Shown: positions 1-9,343, counted from the stretch's first letter. The stretch is DNA of 64,000 bases from Leptolinea sp. (GCA_012798535.1 JAAZMZ010000020.1:45979-109978), one strand, 5' to 3'. Made by a program: numbers and translations. Notes: generated by a model not told the origin, from the letters alone.

Positions 1-1167
1 AAATCCGACCCACGCGCCAAAGAAATATTTCAGGTGACGGGATGTCCGATCGAAATGCTTTACCCTCTTTCGAAGATCCGTTGGATGATCGAAAATGGAC
101 TTTCAGACCCCGAAAGCCGGTATCTAAGCGTGAAAGACTACATCCTGTTTCATCTGACCGGTTGTTTCATTACAGATTGGTCGATGGGGTCCTCCTCCGG
201 TTTGATGGATATCGCAAAGCATATCTGGTATCCGGAGGCTCTGTCTCTGGCTGGTATATCTGAGAAAAATCTTCCCGCCCTGTACTCAACGCGGCATATC
301 ATTTCCTTGCCAGATTCCGAATTACTCCGTCAGATGGGAATCCAGCCGGGAACACCCTTGATTCTGGGTGCGGGTGATGCGCCGCTCTCCAGTCTGGGAG
401 TAGGAGCGCTTGATCCGGGAGTTCTAGTAGTCAATGTGGGCACAAGTACGGCCGCCCGTAAAATGGTACAAAGACCGTTGCCGGATGACCGGCAGCAGTT
501 ATGGACCTATGTGTTGGACGAAACCCACTGGGTTACCGGTGGTATGTCCAGCAGTGGTGGGATGATCTACGATTGGTTTAAGAATATTTTCTGCGTTGAT
601 CAGGGTCAAGACGCTTACCTCGAGATGGAAAAACAAGCGGAAAATGTACCACCTGGCGCGGAAGGATTGATCTTTATACCCTATCTGGCTGGAGAACTGT
701 GTCCTTCCTGGAGTGCCGGTACGCGGGGCGGATTCCACAGGCTGGACATCCTTCACCACCGCGGTCACTTGACGCGCGCGGTTCTTGAGGGAATTACTTT
801 TTCTATTTATCGGATCATTGAGACGATCCAAACCGTACACAAAGACCCGATAATGGAAATTCGGGTAACCGGAGGACTGGCGGCCTCTTCTCTCTGGCAG
901 CGCATGGCTGTGGATATTTTCGGATATCCGCTAGTGATCGCCAATTCAAATGAAGGTTCCGCCCGCGGCGGCGCCTACCTGGCTCTAAACATACTTGGAT
1001 ATCTGGAATCACTGGAAGAAGCGGAAGAGATGACCGTCTCCGATGCGCGCCTGCTGCCGGATGCGCGAAATCATTCCCGATATATGGATATCTATGCTCA
1101 ATTTATAGATTTCCTGGAACGCACACGAGAGATTACAGGTGAAAGCATTCATCAAACAGATATATGA
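1..1167 (+). CDS. FGGY-family carbohydrate kinase, 5' truncated by window edge
   Basis: Reading frame is open to base 1; C-terminal FGGY kinase features (GAGDAPLSSLGVGALDPG, VNVGTSTAARKM, EIRVTGGLAASSLWQRMAVDIFG, GSARGGAYLA). Confidence 0.9.
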   Translation, partial: KSDPRAKEIFQVTGCPIEMLYPLSKIRWMIENGLSDPESRYLSVKDYILFHLTGCFITDWSMGSSSGLMDIAKHIWYPEALSLAGISEKNLPALYSTRHIISLPDSELLRQMGIQPGTPLILGAGDAPLSSLGVGALDPGVLVVNVGTSTAARKMVQRPLPDDRQQLWTYVLDETHWVTGGMSSSGGMIYDWFKNIFCVDQGQDAYLEMEKQAENVPPGAEGLIFIPYLAGELCPSWSAGTRGGFHRLDILHHRGHLTRAVLEGITFSIYRIIETIQTVHKDPIMEIRVTGGLAASSLWQRMAVDIFGYPLVIANSNEGSARGGAYLALNILGYLESLEEAEEMTVSDARLLPDARNHSRYMDIYAQFIDFLERTREITGESIHQTDI

Positions 1168-1190
1168 AAACTAAAGTTACAGGAGGAGAA

Positions 1191-2120
1191 ATGATCACAG
1201 GTTCACTGGTCCCCAATATCACCTTTTTCGATAAACATGGCAATCTCGATCTGGATAAGACCCGTTGGCATATGCAATGGATGTTCGAAAAAGGTGTGGA
1301 TGGTCTGTTCCTCACCGGTTCTTATGGATCCGGTCCGATGATGACCAACGATGAACGGGTGGAGATCTTTCGACTGGCGAAACAGGTGGCTGGTGGTTTC
1401 AAAGGGAAATATATCATCCCGCATGTGGGATGCGTGGATACAAAGAACACCGTAGAGTTGGCGCGGCAGGCGGAAAAGATCGGTGTTGATGCTATTGCTT
1501 CTGTGCCTCCGTTTTATTACAAACATTCGGAAGATTTGATCCTCGAGTTTTATAAAGACATCATCGAGGCAGTACACATCCCGGTTTATGCCTATAACAA
1601 TCCGGAAACATCACGTTTTGTATTTACTCTTAATACCGTTCGAAAACTGCGTGAAATGGGATTGGCCGGAATAAAGGATAGCCCGGTGGAAGTCGGTTTC
1701 CTGAGTTCCGTCTTCTATGATGTCAAACAGTCGCAAAAGAAATTCGATATTATTCTGGGCACTTCGAAAGGCTGGCTGCCTTATTACTACATGGGCTGCC
1801 GGGCGATGATCGCAGGGATGAATAATTACGCCCCTGAGGTTATGACCCTACTCACAAAATCAACTTTTGCGGGTGATACCGCAACATCAGAAAAGGCGTA
1901 CCTGGTAATGATGGATATCAGTGCCAAACTGCATTTCACCGACAGCACCATCGCTTCCCACATGGCTCTCTATGCGAGGGGTTTTGATGCCGGATTTCCG
2001 CGCAAACCCATGCAGCTTCCAGCTTTTGATTCGCCGAAGTATGCAGAGCTTCGCTCCGTGCTGCAAAATGGATTCGACAGCCTGGGTTTGAAAATGGAAA
2101 CCGGTGATTTCCAGAAATAG
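1191..2120 (+). CDS. Dihydrodipicolinate synthase / N-acetylneuraminate lyase family aldolase
   Basis: DapA-superfamily motifs: VPVYAYNNPETSR (Tyr) and LAGIKDSP (Schiff-base Lys). ORF opens at 1164 but AGGAGG lies just before ATG 1191. Confidence 0.88.
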   Translation: MITGSLVPNITFFDKHGNLDLDKTRWHMQWMFEKGVDGLFLTGSYGSGPMMTNDERVEIFRLAKQVAGGFKGKYIIPHVGCVDTKNTVELARQAEKIGVDAIASVPPFYYKHSEDLILEFYKDIIEAVHIPVYAYNNPETSRFVFTLNTVRKLREMGLAGIKDSPVEVGFLSSVFYDVKQSQKKFDIILGTSKGWLPYYYMGCRAMIAGMNNYAPEVMTLLTKSTFAGDTATSEKAYLVMMDISAKLHFTDSTIASHMALYARGFDAGFPRKPMQLPAFDSPKYAELRSVLQNGFDSLGLKMETGDFQK

Positions 2121-2163
2121 CGTACGTGATTTATTAAGTAGACAAGAAAGAAGATCAGGTAAG

Positions 2164-2667
2164 ATGGATACCATTGAATGTATATTGACCCGCCGAAGCT
2201 GCCGCTCATTCACATCAGAAACCGTTGCGAAAGAAGATATCACACTTCTCTTAAAATGTGCCATGCAATCTCCCTCTGCCGCCGACAAACAGTCATGGAA
2301 TTTTATTATCATCCAGGATCGCAAGATACTGGATAAAATACCCGGATTTCAAAAATATGGAGGCTTTGTAGCCGGAGCACCGGCGGGGATTCTGGTTTGT
2401 TGTGATTCGACTAAGAATGCGGATATGTGGGCAATCGATGCCAGTATCGCGGCGCAGACCATTCTTCTGGCCGCGCATGCCATCGGGCTGGGAGGCTGCT
2501 GGCTGGCTGTTCAACCATTCCCGGACTTTATCCAGGGCTTCCGTGAACTCCTCGCGCTTCCCGAAAATATTCACCCGCATTGTTTTGTTGTGATCGGGCA
2601 TCCTGCAGAAAAACAACCTGTCGTAAACCGATTTGATGAGAAGAAAATCCACTTTGATCAGTGGTGA
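2164..2667 (+). CDS. Nitroreductase family protein
   Basis: TRRSCRSFTSETV...MQSPSAADKQSWNFIII and AHAIGLGGCWLAVQPFPD are typical of nitroreductases; internal ATG 2164 is the likely start. Confidence 0.85.
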   Translation: MDTIECILTRRSCRSFTSETVAKEDITLLLKCAMQSPSAADKQSWNFIIIQDRKILDKIPGFQKYGGFVAGAPAGILVCCDSTKNADMWAIDASIAAQTILLAAHAIGLGGCWLAVQPFPDFIQGFRELLALPENIHPHCFVVIGHPAEKQPVVNRFDEKKIHFDQW

Positions 2668-2699
2668 TTTATTAACCGTGTTTTCGTGTACAAAAAAAT

Positions 2700-2726
2700 G
2701 AGGCGCATGGTTTTTTCATGCGCCTC
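2700..2726. terminator. Bidirectional Rho-independent terminator between convergent genes
   Basis: Perfect 10-bp stem GAGGCGCATG/CATGCGCCTC, 7-nt loop; A7 on the left gives a U-tract for the minus strand, TTTC on the right. Confidence 0.8.
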
Positions 2727-2746
2727 TTTCGTCGCCATTAGAATTG

Positions 2747-4177
2747 TCAGGGTAATTGATACTGGAATTTCCAGTCACCTTTCAGCCTGAATTGGTAATT
2801 ATTCACCATACAGTGAACACCGCCCACCGGTCGTCCTTCGGAAAAATACTCTTCTACAAGAGTATGGGAATCATCCAGCTTTCTGGCTTGACCGTATCCG
2901 TTGCCGGCTTTTCCCTGATCACGGCATAGAAAATCAACTGATTGAAATTCTGGTGAACCCGAGATTTTGAATGCATAACCTTCATCCGGGTTCTGCCCTT
3001 CCAACTCTGGTTTGAATTGAACCGCTTCGACGCTATCTATGTGGATGGTCTGTCCTGCGATTTTGATTTCTTTGTTCAATTCCCATTTTTGACCTATCGT
3101 CGGATGTTCACCGGCATCAAATGAAAATGACGTCGATTCGTCTCCCATGCCGCCTACATAGATGGCCGATACTTGCATGGTCAGAGGATTTGCCGGCTTA
3201 TACGCGATGATCTTATAGGCGAACTGATCGTCTTTCCATTCATCGGGACTGGGTTCAAGGTCAAGAAGGTTACCATTTGTATCCACCACCCGGAGGGACT
3301 CAAAATCGATCCGAGCATCCATCCAGTCTTTATTTTCCCAGGTGATATTCCCGGTAATGAGATATCCATCGGTTAACGCAACTGCTTTATCGATCGAAAG
3401 ATGAAATATGGGATCGGTAGGTGGCGTTTGACCCTGTGGTCTGGATGATGCCTGACCTTGCGGTGTCGCCGTAGATATCATGGTTTGGTCACCGGGGATG
3501 ACCGGCATCAGGGTCACTGTTGGGGGTATTGGACCAAAGGTGATATCCACGACCCATTCTGACGGTCCGGTGCAATCCGGTTCAGGCATATTCTGAGAGA
3601 TATACAAACTGGCACTCTTATCGGTACCAGCCAATGGCTGGAACTCCACCCGTGCCGTAGTCCCCTGAACCCAACCGCCGATGGGAAGCCGTGTCTTTCC
3701 GTCGGACAGAAGCAGCTCGTTATTATCGTAGAAACAGGTTTCGGCTTCACCTTCGGCATTCTTTGGCAGGTTCTCAAAATGATAGGCGATCACCGTATTA
3801 CTGGCATCCGTCACTGCCTGGTCAATAACCAGCTTAATTCCGTTTTTCTCCACGATGATTGGTTCGGATAAATAACGTGCGCCATTCTCATCCTGTATAA
3901 AACCGATCCCCGGGATATAGGAAAGCAAATTGTTGAAGGCTGCGACCACATTTTGCGGGCCGATAACGGCAACGAAAAGGATCACCAGAATTACTGCCAT
4001 GGAAATGTTCCAGGCTGGTTTAGTGAAAAGATAGCCGAATGAAAAAGGTGCCTTTTGTTTCAGGGAAGTCTGACTGATCTCTTCCCACAGTGAATCGACA
4101 AATTTCTCCTCCGGTTCGACCGACTGCATGATCTTGCGGATGTTTTCTTCCAGATTTTCAATGGATGGATTAGTCAT
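2747..4177 (-). CDS. Membrane-anchored anti-sigma-like protein (DUF4179-like extracytoplasmic region)
   Basis: Short N-terminal cytoplasmic segment, one TM (AWNISMAVILVILFVAVIGP), large secreted part; start overlaps the end of an ECF sigma gene. Confidence 0.65.
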   Translation of the reverse strand: MTNPSIENLEENIRKIMQSVEPEEKFVDSLWEEISQTSLKQKAPFSFGYLFTKPAWNISMAVILVILFVAVIGPQNVVAAFNNLLSYIPGIGFIQDENGARYLSEPIIVEKNGIKLVIDQAVTDASNTVIAYHFENLPKNAEGEAETCFYDNNELLLSDGKTRLPIGGWVQGTTARVEFQPLAGTDKSASLYISQNMPEPDCTGPSEWVVDITFGPIPPTVTLMPVIPGDQTMISTATPQGQASSRPQGQTPPTDPIFHLSIDKAVALTDGYLITGNITWENKDWMDARIDFESLRVVDTNGNLLDLEPSPDEWKDDQFAYKIIAYKPANPLTMQVSAIYVGGMGDESTSFSFDAGEHPTIGQKWELNKEIKIAGQTIHIDSVEAVQFKPELEGQNPDEGYAFKISGSPEFQSVDFLCRDQGKAGNGYGQARKLDDSHTLVEEYFSEGRPVGGVHCMVNNYQFRLKGDWKFQYQLP

Positions 4178-4742
4178 GATCTTCCTCCAATTTTGTGGAC
4201 AGGCGAACCAGCAGGCGTGTGATGGATTTTCTTACCGCATCTTCTTTGCGATTGAGTATCAGTCCGATCTCCCGGTAACTCAGGTTGGCCGCATAACGCA
4301 GGCGGATCAATTCCCGATCATCTTCAGATAGCATTGTGATGAGTTGATTCACGCGGACCGTTTCCTCGCTTTTAATCGTAAGAGAGAGGAGGTCAGATGC
4401 AGGATATTCCAGATCTACCTGCTCCAAAGGCAGCTCTTTCTTTCCTTTGCGATAAAAATCCACCGCACGAGCATGAGCAATGGTGAACAGCCACGCGGGG
4501 AATGAGCCCTGATGGCGGAAGCGCGGCAAATCCTGGTAGGTTCTCAGAAACACCTGAGAGGTCAGATCTTCGGCGTCTTTTTCATCGTGTACTCTGGAAT
4601 AAAAGTAACGATAAACCGGTTTTAACCATTTCAAATAGAGGATTTTGAAATCTGCCGGATTCTGTTGGGCTGCCAGAACGAGTCTTTGATCTTCGTCAAT
4701 TTCATCGATTGGTTGTGTCGTAAGACATATTGTTTCAGTCAT
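4170..4742 (-). CDS. ECF-subfamily RNA polymerase sigma-70 factor
   Basis: Region 2 (YRYFYSRVHDEKDAEDLTSQVFLRTYQDLPRF...AWLFTIAHARAVDFYRK) and region 4 (IRLRYAANLSYREIGLILNRKEDAVRKSITRLL); AGGAG precedes ATG at 4742. Confidence 0.92.
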   Translation of the reverse strand: MTETICLTTQPIDEIDEDQRLVLAAQQNPADFKILYLKWLKPVYRYFYSRVHDEKDAEDLTSQVFLRTYQDLPRFRHQGSFPAWLFTIAHARAVDFYRKGKKELPLEQVDLEYPASDLLSLTIKSEETVRVNQLITMLSEDDRELIRLRYAANLSYREIGLILNRKEDAVRKSITRLLVRLSTKLEEDHD

Positions 4743-4996
4743 TGAAGCTCCTGATTTGCATAGTTGTGTTCGAAGATGCATCTCTACGAATACAACCGAT
4801 CAACTGTCAAAAACCGGACAAAGAAAAATTTTATTAATTGGGATAAATCGATTGTCGGAACAATATGATCCGACTGTTATGGGAACGTTCTGGTGACATC
4901 GACAAACCGCACAATTATAGTCCGCCCGACTTTGGCATCATTGTTGGAATCTCCGGATATGTCATTCCAATATTCGGATAAATACATTTGAGGAAC

Positions 4997-5031
4997 GAAA
5001 AAGCCCGGTTAAGAAACAATCGGGCTTTTTC
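4997..5031 (-). terminator. Rho-independent terminator at end of the minus-strand sugar operon
   Basis: Perfect 11-bp stem GAAAAAGCCCG/CGGGCTTTTTC with 13-nt loop, immediately downstream of the 5050 stop on the minus strand. Confidence 0.8.
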
Positions 5032-5049
5032 AAGGAGATAAGTGGTTCT

Positions 5050-6000
5050 CTAGCGCACTGAATTGGCTGCGTTATTTAATTCTTCAAACAGAGTTTTATT
5101 CAGGTTTACGTGTAACACCTGCGCAACTACCTGAGTCCAGCCGTGCACAAAATACAACCAGCCGTCTTCAACCCTGACATTACGGGATTTGACCTGCCGT
5201 AAAGCCTGATGCATGAAATCCAGTTCACCCCGGTAGTTGAACTCCCAGGCTATGGTATCCTTAGGAAAAAGACCATTGTCTGTGATGGGAGATCCCGGTG
5301 TGTCTTTACCCATTCCCGTCGCGTTGATCACAATACTGCTGCGCGGCATGTTTTTCATGATCTCGTCGTTCTTTTTGGGATCCGCATTGCAGATATATTC
5401 CACCCGGATATCGGTGTGCAATTCGGCAACCATTTCTTTCGCATGATCCAACCGACCGGCGGAACGATTGACCATGATAAAACGTTTTGGACGATCGGCG
5501 GGATTCGTTTTATTAATGAGATGAAGCAGGGTGGCAATGGCCGATCCACCGGCACCGAAGCAGAGTACATCTCCGCCGGTTCTTCCAAAATATCCTTCTC
5601 CAATAATGGAATCCAGACTTAAACCGGCCGTAATCGGATCTTTTGCGTGGCCTTCCAATCGTCCATCCAATTTGGAAATACTCGAAACTTCATCACAGAT
5701 TTCCGCATAGGGATCAAGATAATCGAACATATCCCGCGCGGCGGTCAGCAGGTCGATTTTGTGGGTGGTGACCAGAGCTCCCAGCGACAATGGATCATAT
5801 TTGATCTGGGCAACTGCCTGCCGGTAGGCCTCGGCGGAGTCGTGTATCTTCAAGTCGACACCTTCGATGATGACACCTGGACGGCCCAGAACTTTCATCC
5901 ACAGGGGAAAGACCTTCATGATGGATGATCTTGTTGTGGTTACACCGATGAAATAAAAGGTGGGTACTGACTTAGTTGCAATCGGGTAGGGGGAAATCAT
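5050..6000 (-). CDS. Shikimate/quinate dehydrogenase-like protein (divergent AroE paralogue)
   Basis: Substrate-domain Lys (GALVTTHKIDLL) and NADP fold GAGGSAIATLLHL with VNRS and INATGMGKDTPGSP; substrate motifs differ from canonical AroE. Confidence 0.8.
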   Translation of the reverse strand: MISPYPIATKSVPTFYFIGVTTTRSSIMKVFPLWMKVLGRPGVIIEGVDLKIHDSAEAYRQAVAQIKYDPLSLGALVTTHKIDLLTAARDMFDYLDPYAEICDEVSSISKLDGRLEGHAKDPITAGLSLDSIIGEGYFGRTGGDVLCFGAGGSAIATLLHLINKTNPADRPKRFIMVNRSAGRLDHAKEMVAELHTDIRVEYICNADPKKNDEIMKNMPRSSIVINATGMGKDTPGSPITDNGLFPKDTIAWEFNYRGELDFMHQALRQVKSRNVRVEDGWLYFVHGWTQVVAQVLHVNLNKTLFEELNNAANSVR

Positions 6001-6020
6001 CTGACCTCACAAAAACTGGT

Positions 6021-6671
6021 TCAACTGGCAACCCGGGCATCCCGGACAGCCTGGACAAAATTCTTCGCTCTGGTGGTGATTTCTTTGAAATTACCTTCCT
6101 GAGCCAGTTTTGGCGGGCAGAGTTCGCTTCCCGCGCCTACTGCCACAACACCTGCAGCAAACCAGTCCTTCACATTATCCACGCTCACACCGCCGGTCGG
6201 CATCATGGGTATCTGCGGGAACGGTCCATGCAGTGCTTTTATGTACGATGGACCGGTCAATGAACCGGGAAAGACCTTTACCACGTCCGCTCCGGATTCG
6301 AAGGCAAAAAACACTTCTGTCGGGGTCAGAGCGCCGATCATACTAGCCGCGCCGGAGGATGTCATGGCTTTGACCAGAAGTGGTTCGCATACCGGGCTGA
6401 CCAAAAAATTGGCACCCGCAGCCAGTGCTGATTTCACCTGGGCTGGTCTGGTGAGTGTACCCATACCCAGAACAATACTTTCGCCAAAGTATCTGGCGAG
6501 TTGAGATACTACATCTTCGGCGTTGGGTGTGCTGTAGGTGATTTCAATTCCACGAACGCCGCCTTCCACAAGCGCTTCCACCATTTTCACCGTTAATTCG
6601 GCTGATGGTCCCCTGATCACGGAGACCAATCCGAGCTCTTTGATCTTTGAGAGTACAGTCTGTTTATCCAT
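6021..6671 (-). CDS. 2-dehydro-3-deoxyphosphogluconate (KDPG) aldolase family protein
   Basis: RGIEITYSTPNAED, NFLVSPVCEP, ADVVKVFPG (Schiff-base Lys), PMMPTGGVSVDNV; start at internal Met (MDKQTVLSKIK). Confidence 0.9.
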   Translation of the reverse strand: MDKQTVLSKIKELGLVSVIRGPSAELTVKMVEALVEGGVRGIEITYSTPNAEDVVSQLARYFGESIVLGMGTLTRPAQVKSALAAGANFLVSPVCEPLLVKAMTSSGAASMIGALTPTEVFFAFESGADVVKVFPGSLTGPSYIKALHGPFPQIPMMPTGGVSVDNVKDWFAAGVVAVGAGSELCPPKLAQEGNFKEITTRAKNFVQAVRDARVAS

Positions 6672-6691
6672 GTCTTGATCCTTGTTATTCG

Positions 6692-7657
6692 TTATTGAAC
6701 CGGATGCAGAGGAGGTTTCCCCTGAAGCACAGCCAGGCAATCTTCGTAAGCCATCCAACCCATCTGATTTACTGCTCCATCCGTCTGAGCGCCTAGATGG
6801 GGGGTGGAAATTACACCGGGGAAGGAGAGCAGCTCGGAATTGGGGTCCGGGGGTTCTTGAATCAGAGCATCCAGCGCTGCGCCTGCCAGATGGCCGCTTT
6901 TCAATGCTTCCAATAAAGCATCTTCATCCACAAGTTCTCCGCGGGCGGTGTTGATCAGGTACGCTCCCCTTTTCATCTGGGATAGGAACTGCCTGTTCAC
7001 CAGGTTCTTCGTTTGAGGCATCAAAGGAAGATGCAGGCTGACAAAATCGGCCTTCTCGAGGATCACATTCATCTCATCCAGGTCGATCTGATGCTCTGCC
7101 GCGAATTTCTGATCTGGATAAGGATCATAGGCCATCAAGTGACAACCAAAACCCTTCAGCCGCAGAGCCGTCTGTTTCCCAATTGCACCAAGACCGATAA
7201 GCGCCACATATTTGTTTTCCAGGGTTATCCCCGAAAGCCGCGGCCACTGGCCGGCGCGCGTGGCAGAAAAAGCCGGGGACAGCTGTCTGGCCAGGGTCAA
7301 GATAAGGGCAACAGCCAGTTCGGCAACCGATGCGGAATTGGCTCCCGGTGTATTGGTGACTACGATTCCCATCTTTTTAGCAACCTCAAGATCGACGGCA
7401 TCCACTCCCACACCGTATCGGGCAATGACTTTAAGTTTGTCGGCGTGCTGCAGCGCGCGGCTGTCGATGCAATCCAATCCGGCGATGTAGCCATCGATTC
7501 CCGGAAGAAGACTGGCCACCTCTTCCGAGGTTAATGGTTTGCCTGTCGGATTGTAGATCACTTCACCGAACTGCCGCTCAAGTTCGGTTTTCAACCGGGG
7601 GTCATTTTTGGCGTAAGAAGTTGGTGTAACCAGCAATCTAAATTTCTTTAGGTCCAT
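6692..7657 (-). CDS. D-isomer-specific 2-hydroxyacid dehydrogenase (phosphoglycerate-dehydrogenase-like)
   Basis: IARYGVGVDAVDLEVAKKMGIVVTNTPGANSASVAELAVALIL, GLGAIGKQTALRLKGFG, LINTARGELVDEDAL, STPHLGAQTDGA. Confidence 0.92.
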   Translation of the reverse strand: MDLKKFRLLVTPTSYAKNDPRLKTELERQFGEVIYNPTGKPLTSEEVASLLPGIDGYIAGLDCIDSRALQHADKLKVIARYGVGVDAVDLEVAKKMGIVVTNTPGANSASVAELAVALILTLARQLSPAFSATRAGQWPRLSGITLENKYVALIGLGAIGKQTALRLKGFGCHLMAYDPYPDQKFAAEHQIDLDEMNVILEKADFVSLHLPLMPQTKNLVNRQFLSQMKRGAYLINTARGELVDEDALLEALKSGHLAGAALDALIQEPPDPNSELLSFPGVISTPHLGAQTDGAVNQMGWMAYEDCLAVLQGKPPLHPVQ

Positions 7658-7662
7658 ATGTA

Positions 7663-8241
7663 TCACCCTGTTTTCCAGTTTGGATTATCAATGCTTTTAT
7701 ATCCATCTGTGCTGTCAACGATCAATTTCCTGAAGCCCCGTTTGATAATGGTGCCGTAATCGTGGCCTGCGTTGCCGGGATAAATAAAGAATGTCACCAG
7801 GTCGTTCTGCCTGCCGGTGCAGACAGAGCGGTGTGCCCACCGTGGAGGAACATATAGAATCTTTCCCGGTACCAAAGGTTCTATGCTGGTATCTCCCTCC
7901 GGATTTTCCATGATCATCACACCCTCACCTTTCAGGCAGTAATAAATCTCGGCCGTCTCCAGTACCGAATGGAAATGACCTTTCGTCATGAAAAACTCAT
8001 TTCCGACCTTTCCGGGATGTACGATGGATATTCCGGATAAAAGCTCGCCGGGAATTTCAGGACGGTGGATTTCATATACCTCATACATCAGGGAATCACC
8101 TTTAGACTGCAATTCCTTGAATGCCTGTGTATCGAGAAACATACCTTCCATGGATGACAGGCGGCGTTCCAGGTGACGATCGTACTTATGGGGGATGCAG
8201 GTAGGGAAAGCAAGATCTATTGAAAAGGGAATGTCAGGCAT
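7663..8241 (-). CDS. Cupin-type (archaeal-type) glucose-6-phosphate isomerase family protein
   Basis: Cupin metal motif TKGHFHSVLETAEIYYCLKGEGVMIME and PPRWAHRSVCTG; GGAG precedes ATG at 8241. Confidence 0.82.
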   Translation of the reverse strand: MPDIPFSIDLAFPTCIPHKYDRHLERRLSSMEGMFLDTQAFKELQSKGDSLMYEVYEIHRPEIPGELLSGISIVHPGKVGNEFFMTKGHFHSVLETAEIYYCLKGEGVMIMENPEGDTSIEPLVPGKILYVPPRWAHRSVCTGRQNDLVTFFIYPGNAGHDYGTIIKRGFRKLIVDSTDGYKSIDNPNWKTG

Positions 8242-8253
8242 GCGTATCTCCAA

Positions 8254-9195
8254 TCAGTTGCGAATTTCTGTTGCCAGAATCCGGCAAATATTCTTACCGA
8301 GTAATTTTTGGATTGTTTCATCAGGAACGCCCATTTTTTCCAGGCGTTGTTTTATTTGTGTGGGAAAGGCGCTCAATCCGGGTGCTCCGCCAAAACTCTG
8401 CCAGTAATTGGATTCGGCCAGGTCAGTTGCCAGGCACACATGATTTTCTAAACCCGATGCGATCATCTCTCTGATCAGCGGCCAGAGATTTGTTTCAGGT
8501 GCATATTTTGTACGAAAGAAGGTGTCATATTCCAGCGCAGCACCGGCCTGAATGAGTTCTCGATGTAACCCGGCATCCGGCCGTTTATCCATATGGCATA
8601 GAATGACCTGCCGTGGATCAACTCCGAGAGACAGAAACAGGTCAAGAATTTCGATTGCCGATTCGCCTTTTTCAGTGTGAATTTCTATAGCCCTGTCGGT
8701 CTCCCTGGCGGCGTGCGCTGCGGCGTGTAATGCCGGCAGATAGGTATTTTCAACAGTGTTCTCGCAGGCGATCTTGATAAAACCTGCTTTCACAGGAGAC
8801 TCCGTATTGAGGGTTTCCCTTTCTCCCAGAGTGAGCTCCTGGATGAAGTAGTCGCTGATTTGGTTCTCCGGGCTCATCCACAACCAGTGATCCGGTGGAT
8901 AATACACAGGCCGATGAAAACCTGTGGCCGAAATGATGGTCACGGTAGTGGCCTTTGACAATCGGGTGAGCATGACAGCATTTCGGCCGCATTCGCCAGG
9001 CTGGCAATCCACCAGAGCAGACCCGCCGGTGCTGGCATAATCCAGCAACTCCCGGGCGATGAGATCAAATCTATTCAAGACAGGTCCAGTAGGTTCAATC
9101 CCGGAAATTGTGTCGATCCAGACGTGATTATGAGCATCGGTGATGCCCGGTGCATCCCAGGGGATATTTCCAGTTACTGTTACAAGAAATTTCAC
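8254..9195 (-). CDS. Phosphotriesterase-family metal-dependent hydrolase
   Basis: Metal ligands: TDAHNHVW (HxH), GFIKIACEN (Lys), IEIHTEKG (His), ILCHMDKRPD (His), LATDLAESN (Asp). Confidence 0.85.
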   Translation of the reverse strand: MKFLVTVTGNIPWDAPGITDAHNHVWIDTISGIEPTGPVLNRFDLIARELLDYASTGGSALVDCQPGECGRNAVMLTRLSKATTVTIISATGFHRPVYYPPDHWLWMSPENQISDYFIQELTLGERETLNTESPVKAGFIKIACENTVENTYLPALHAAAHAARETDRAIEIHTEKGESAIEILDLFLSLGVDPRQVILCHMDKRPDAGLHRELIQAGAALEYDTFFRTKYAPETNLWPLIREMIASGLENHVCLATDLAESNYWQSFGGAPGLSAFPTQIKQRLEKMGVPDETIQKLLGKNICRILATEIRN

Positions 9196-9220
9196 ATGAA
9201 ATCCTTAAAATAATGTAACA

Positions 9221-9261
9221 ATGTACGTACATAATTATATATATTATTCTAGGGGTGTCAA
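9221..9261 (-). promoter_or_regulatory. Predicted sigma-70 promoter plus palindromic operator for the minus-strand operon
   Basis: Minus strand: TTGACA (9261..9256), 16 nt, TATAAT (9239..9234), 1 nt, palindrome ATGTACGTACAT (9232..9221). Confidence 0.8.
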
Positions 9262-9302
9262 GACACCGGGGTCAGATCTGTGTGAACTTGCAAATTCTAT
9301 TA

Positions 9303-9343
9303 TTGACAATCTGTAAAGAAATATTATAATAATGTACGAACAT
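9303..9343 (+). promoter_or_regulatory. Predicted sigma-70 promoter plus palindromic operator for the plus-strand operon
   Basis: TTGACA (9303..9308), 16 nt, TATAAT (9325..9330), 1 nt, near-palindrome ATGTACGAACAT (9332..9343). Confidence 0.8.

Noticed and set aside
1887-2324. Minus-strand ORFs over the DHDPS/nitroreductase boundary
   Set aside because: Antisense to two well-supported genes; no motif or ribosome-binding evidence.
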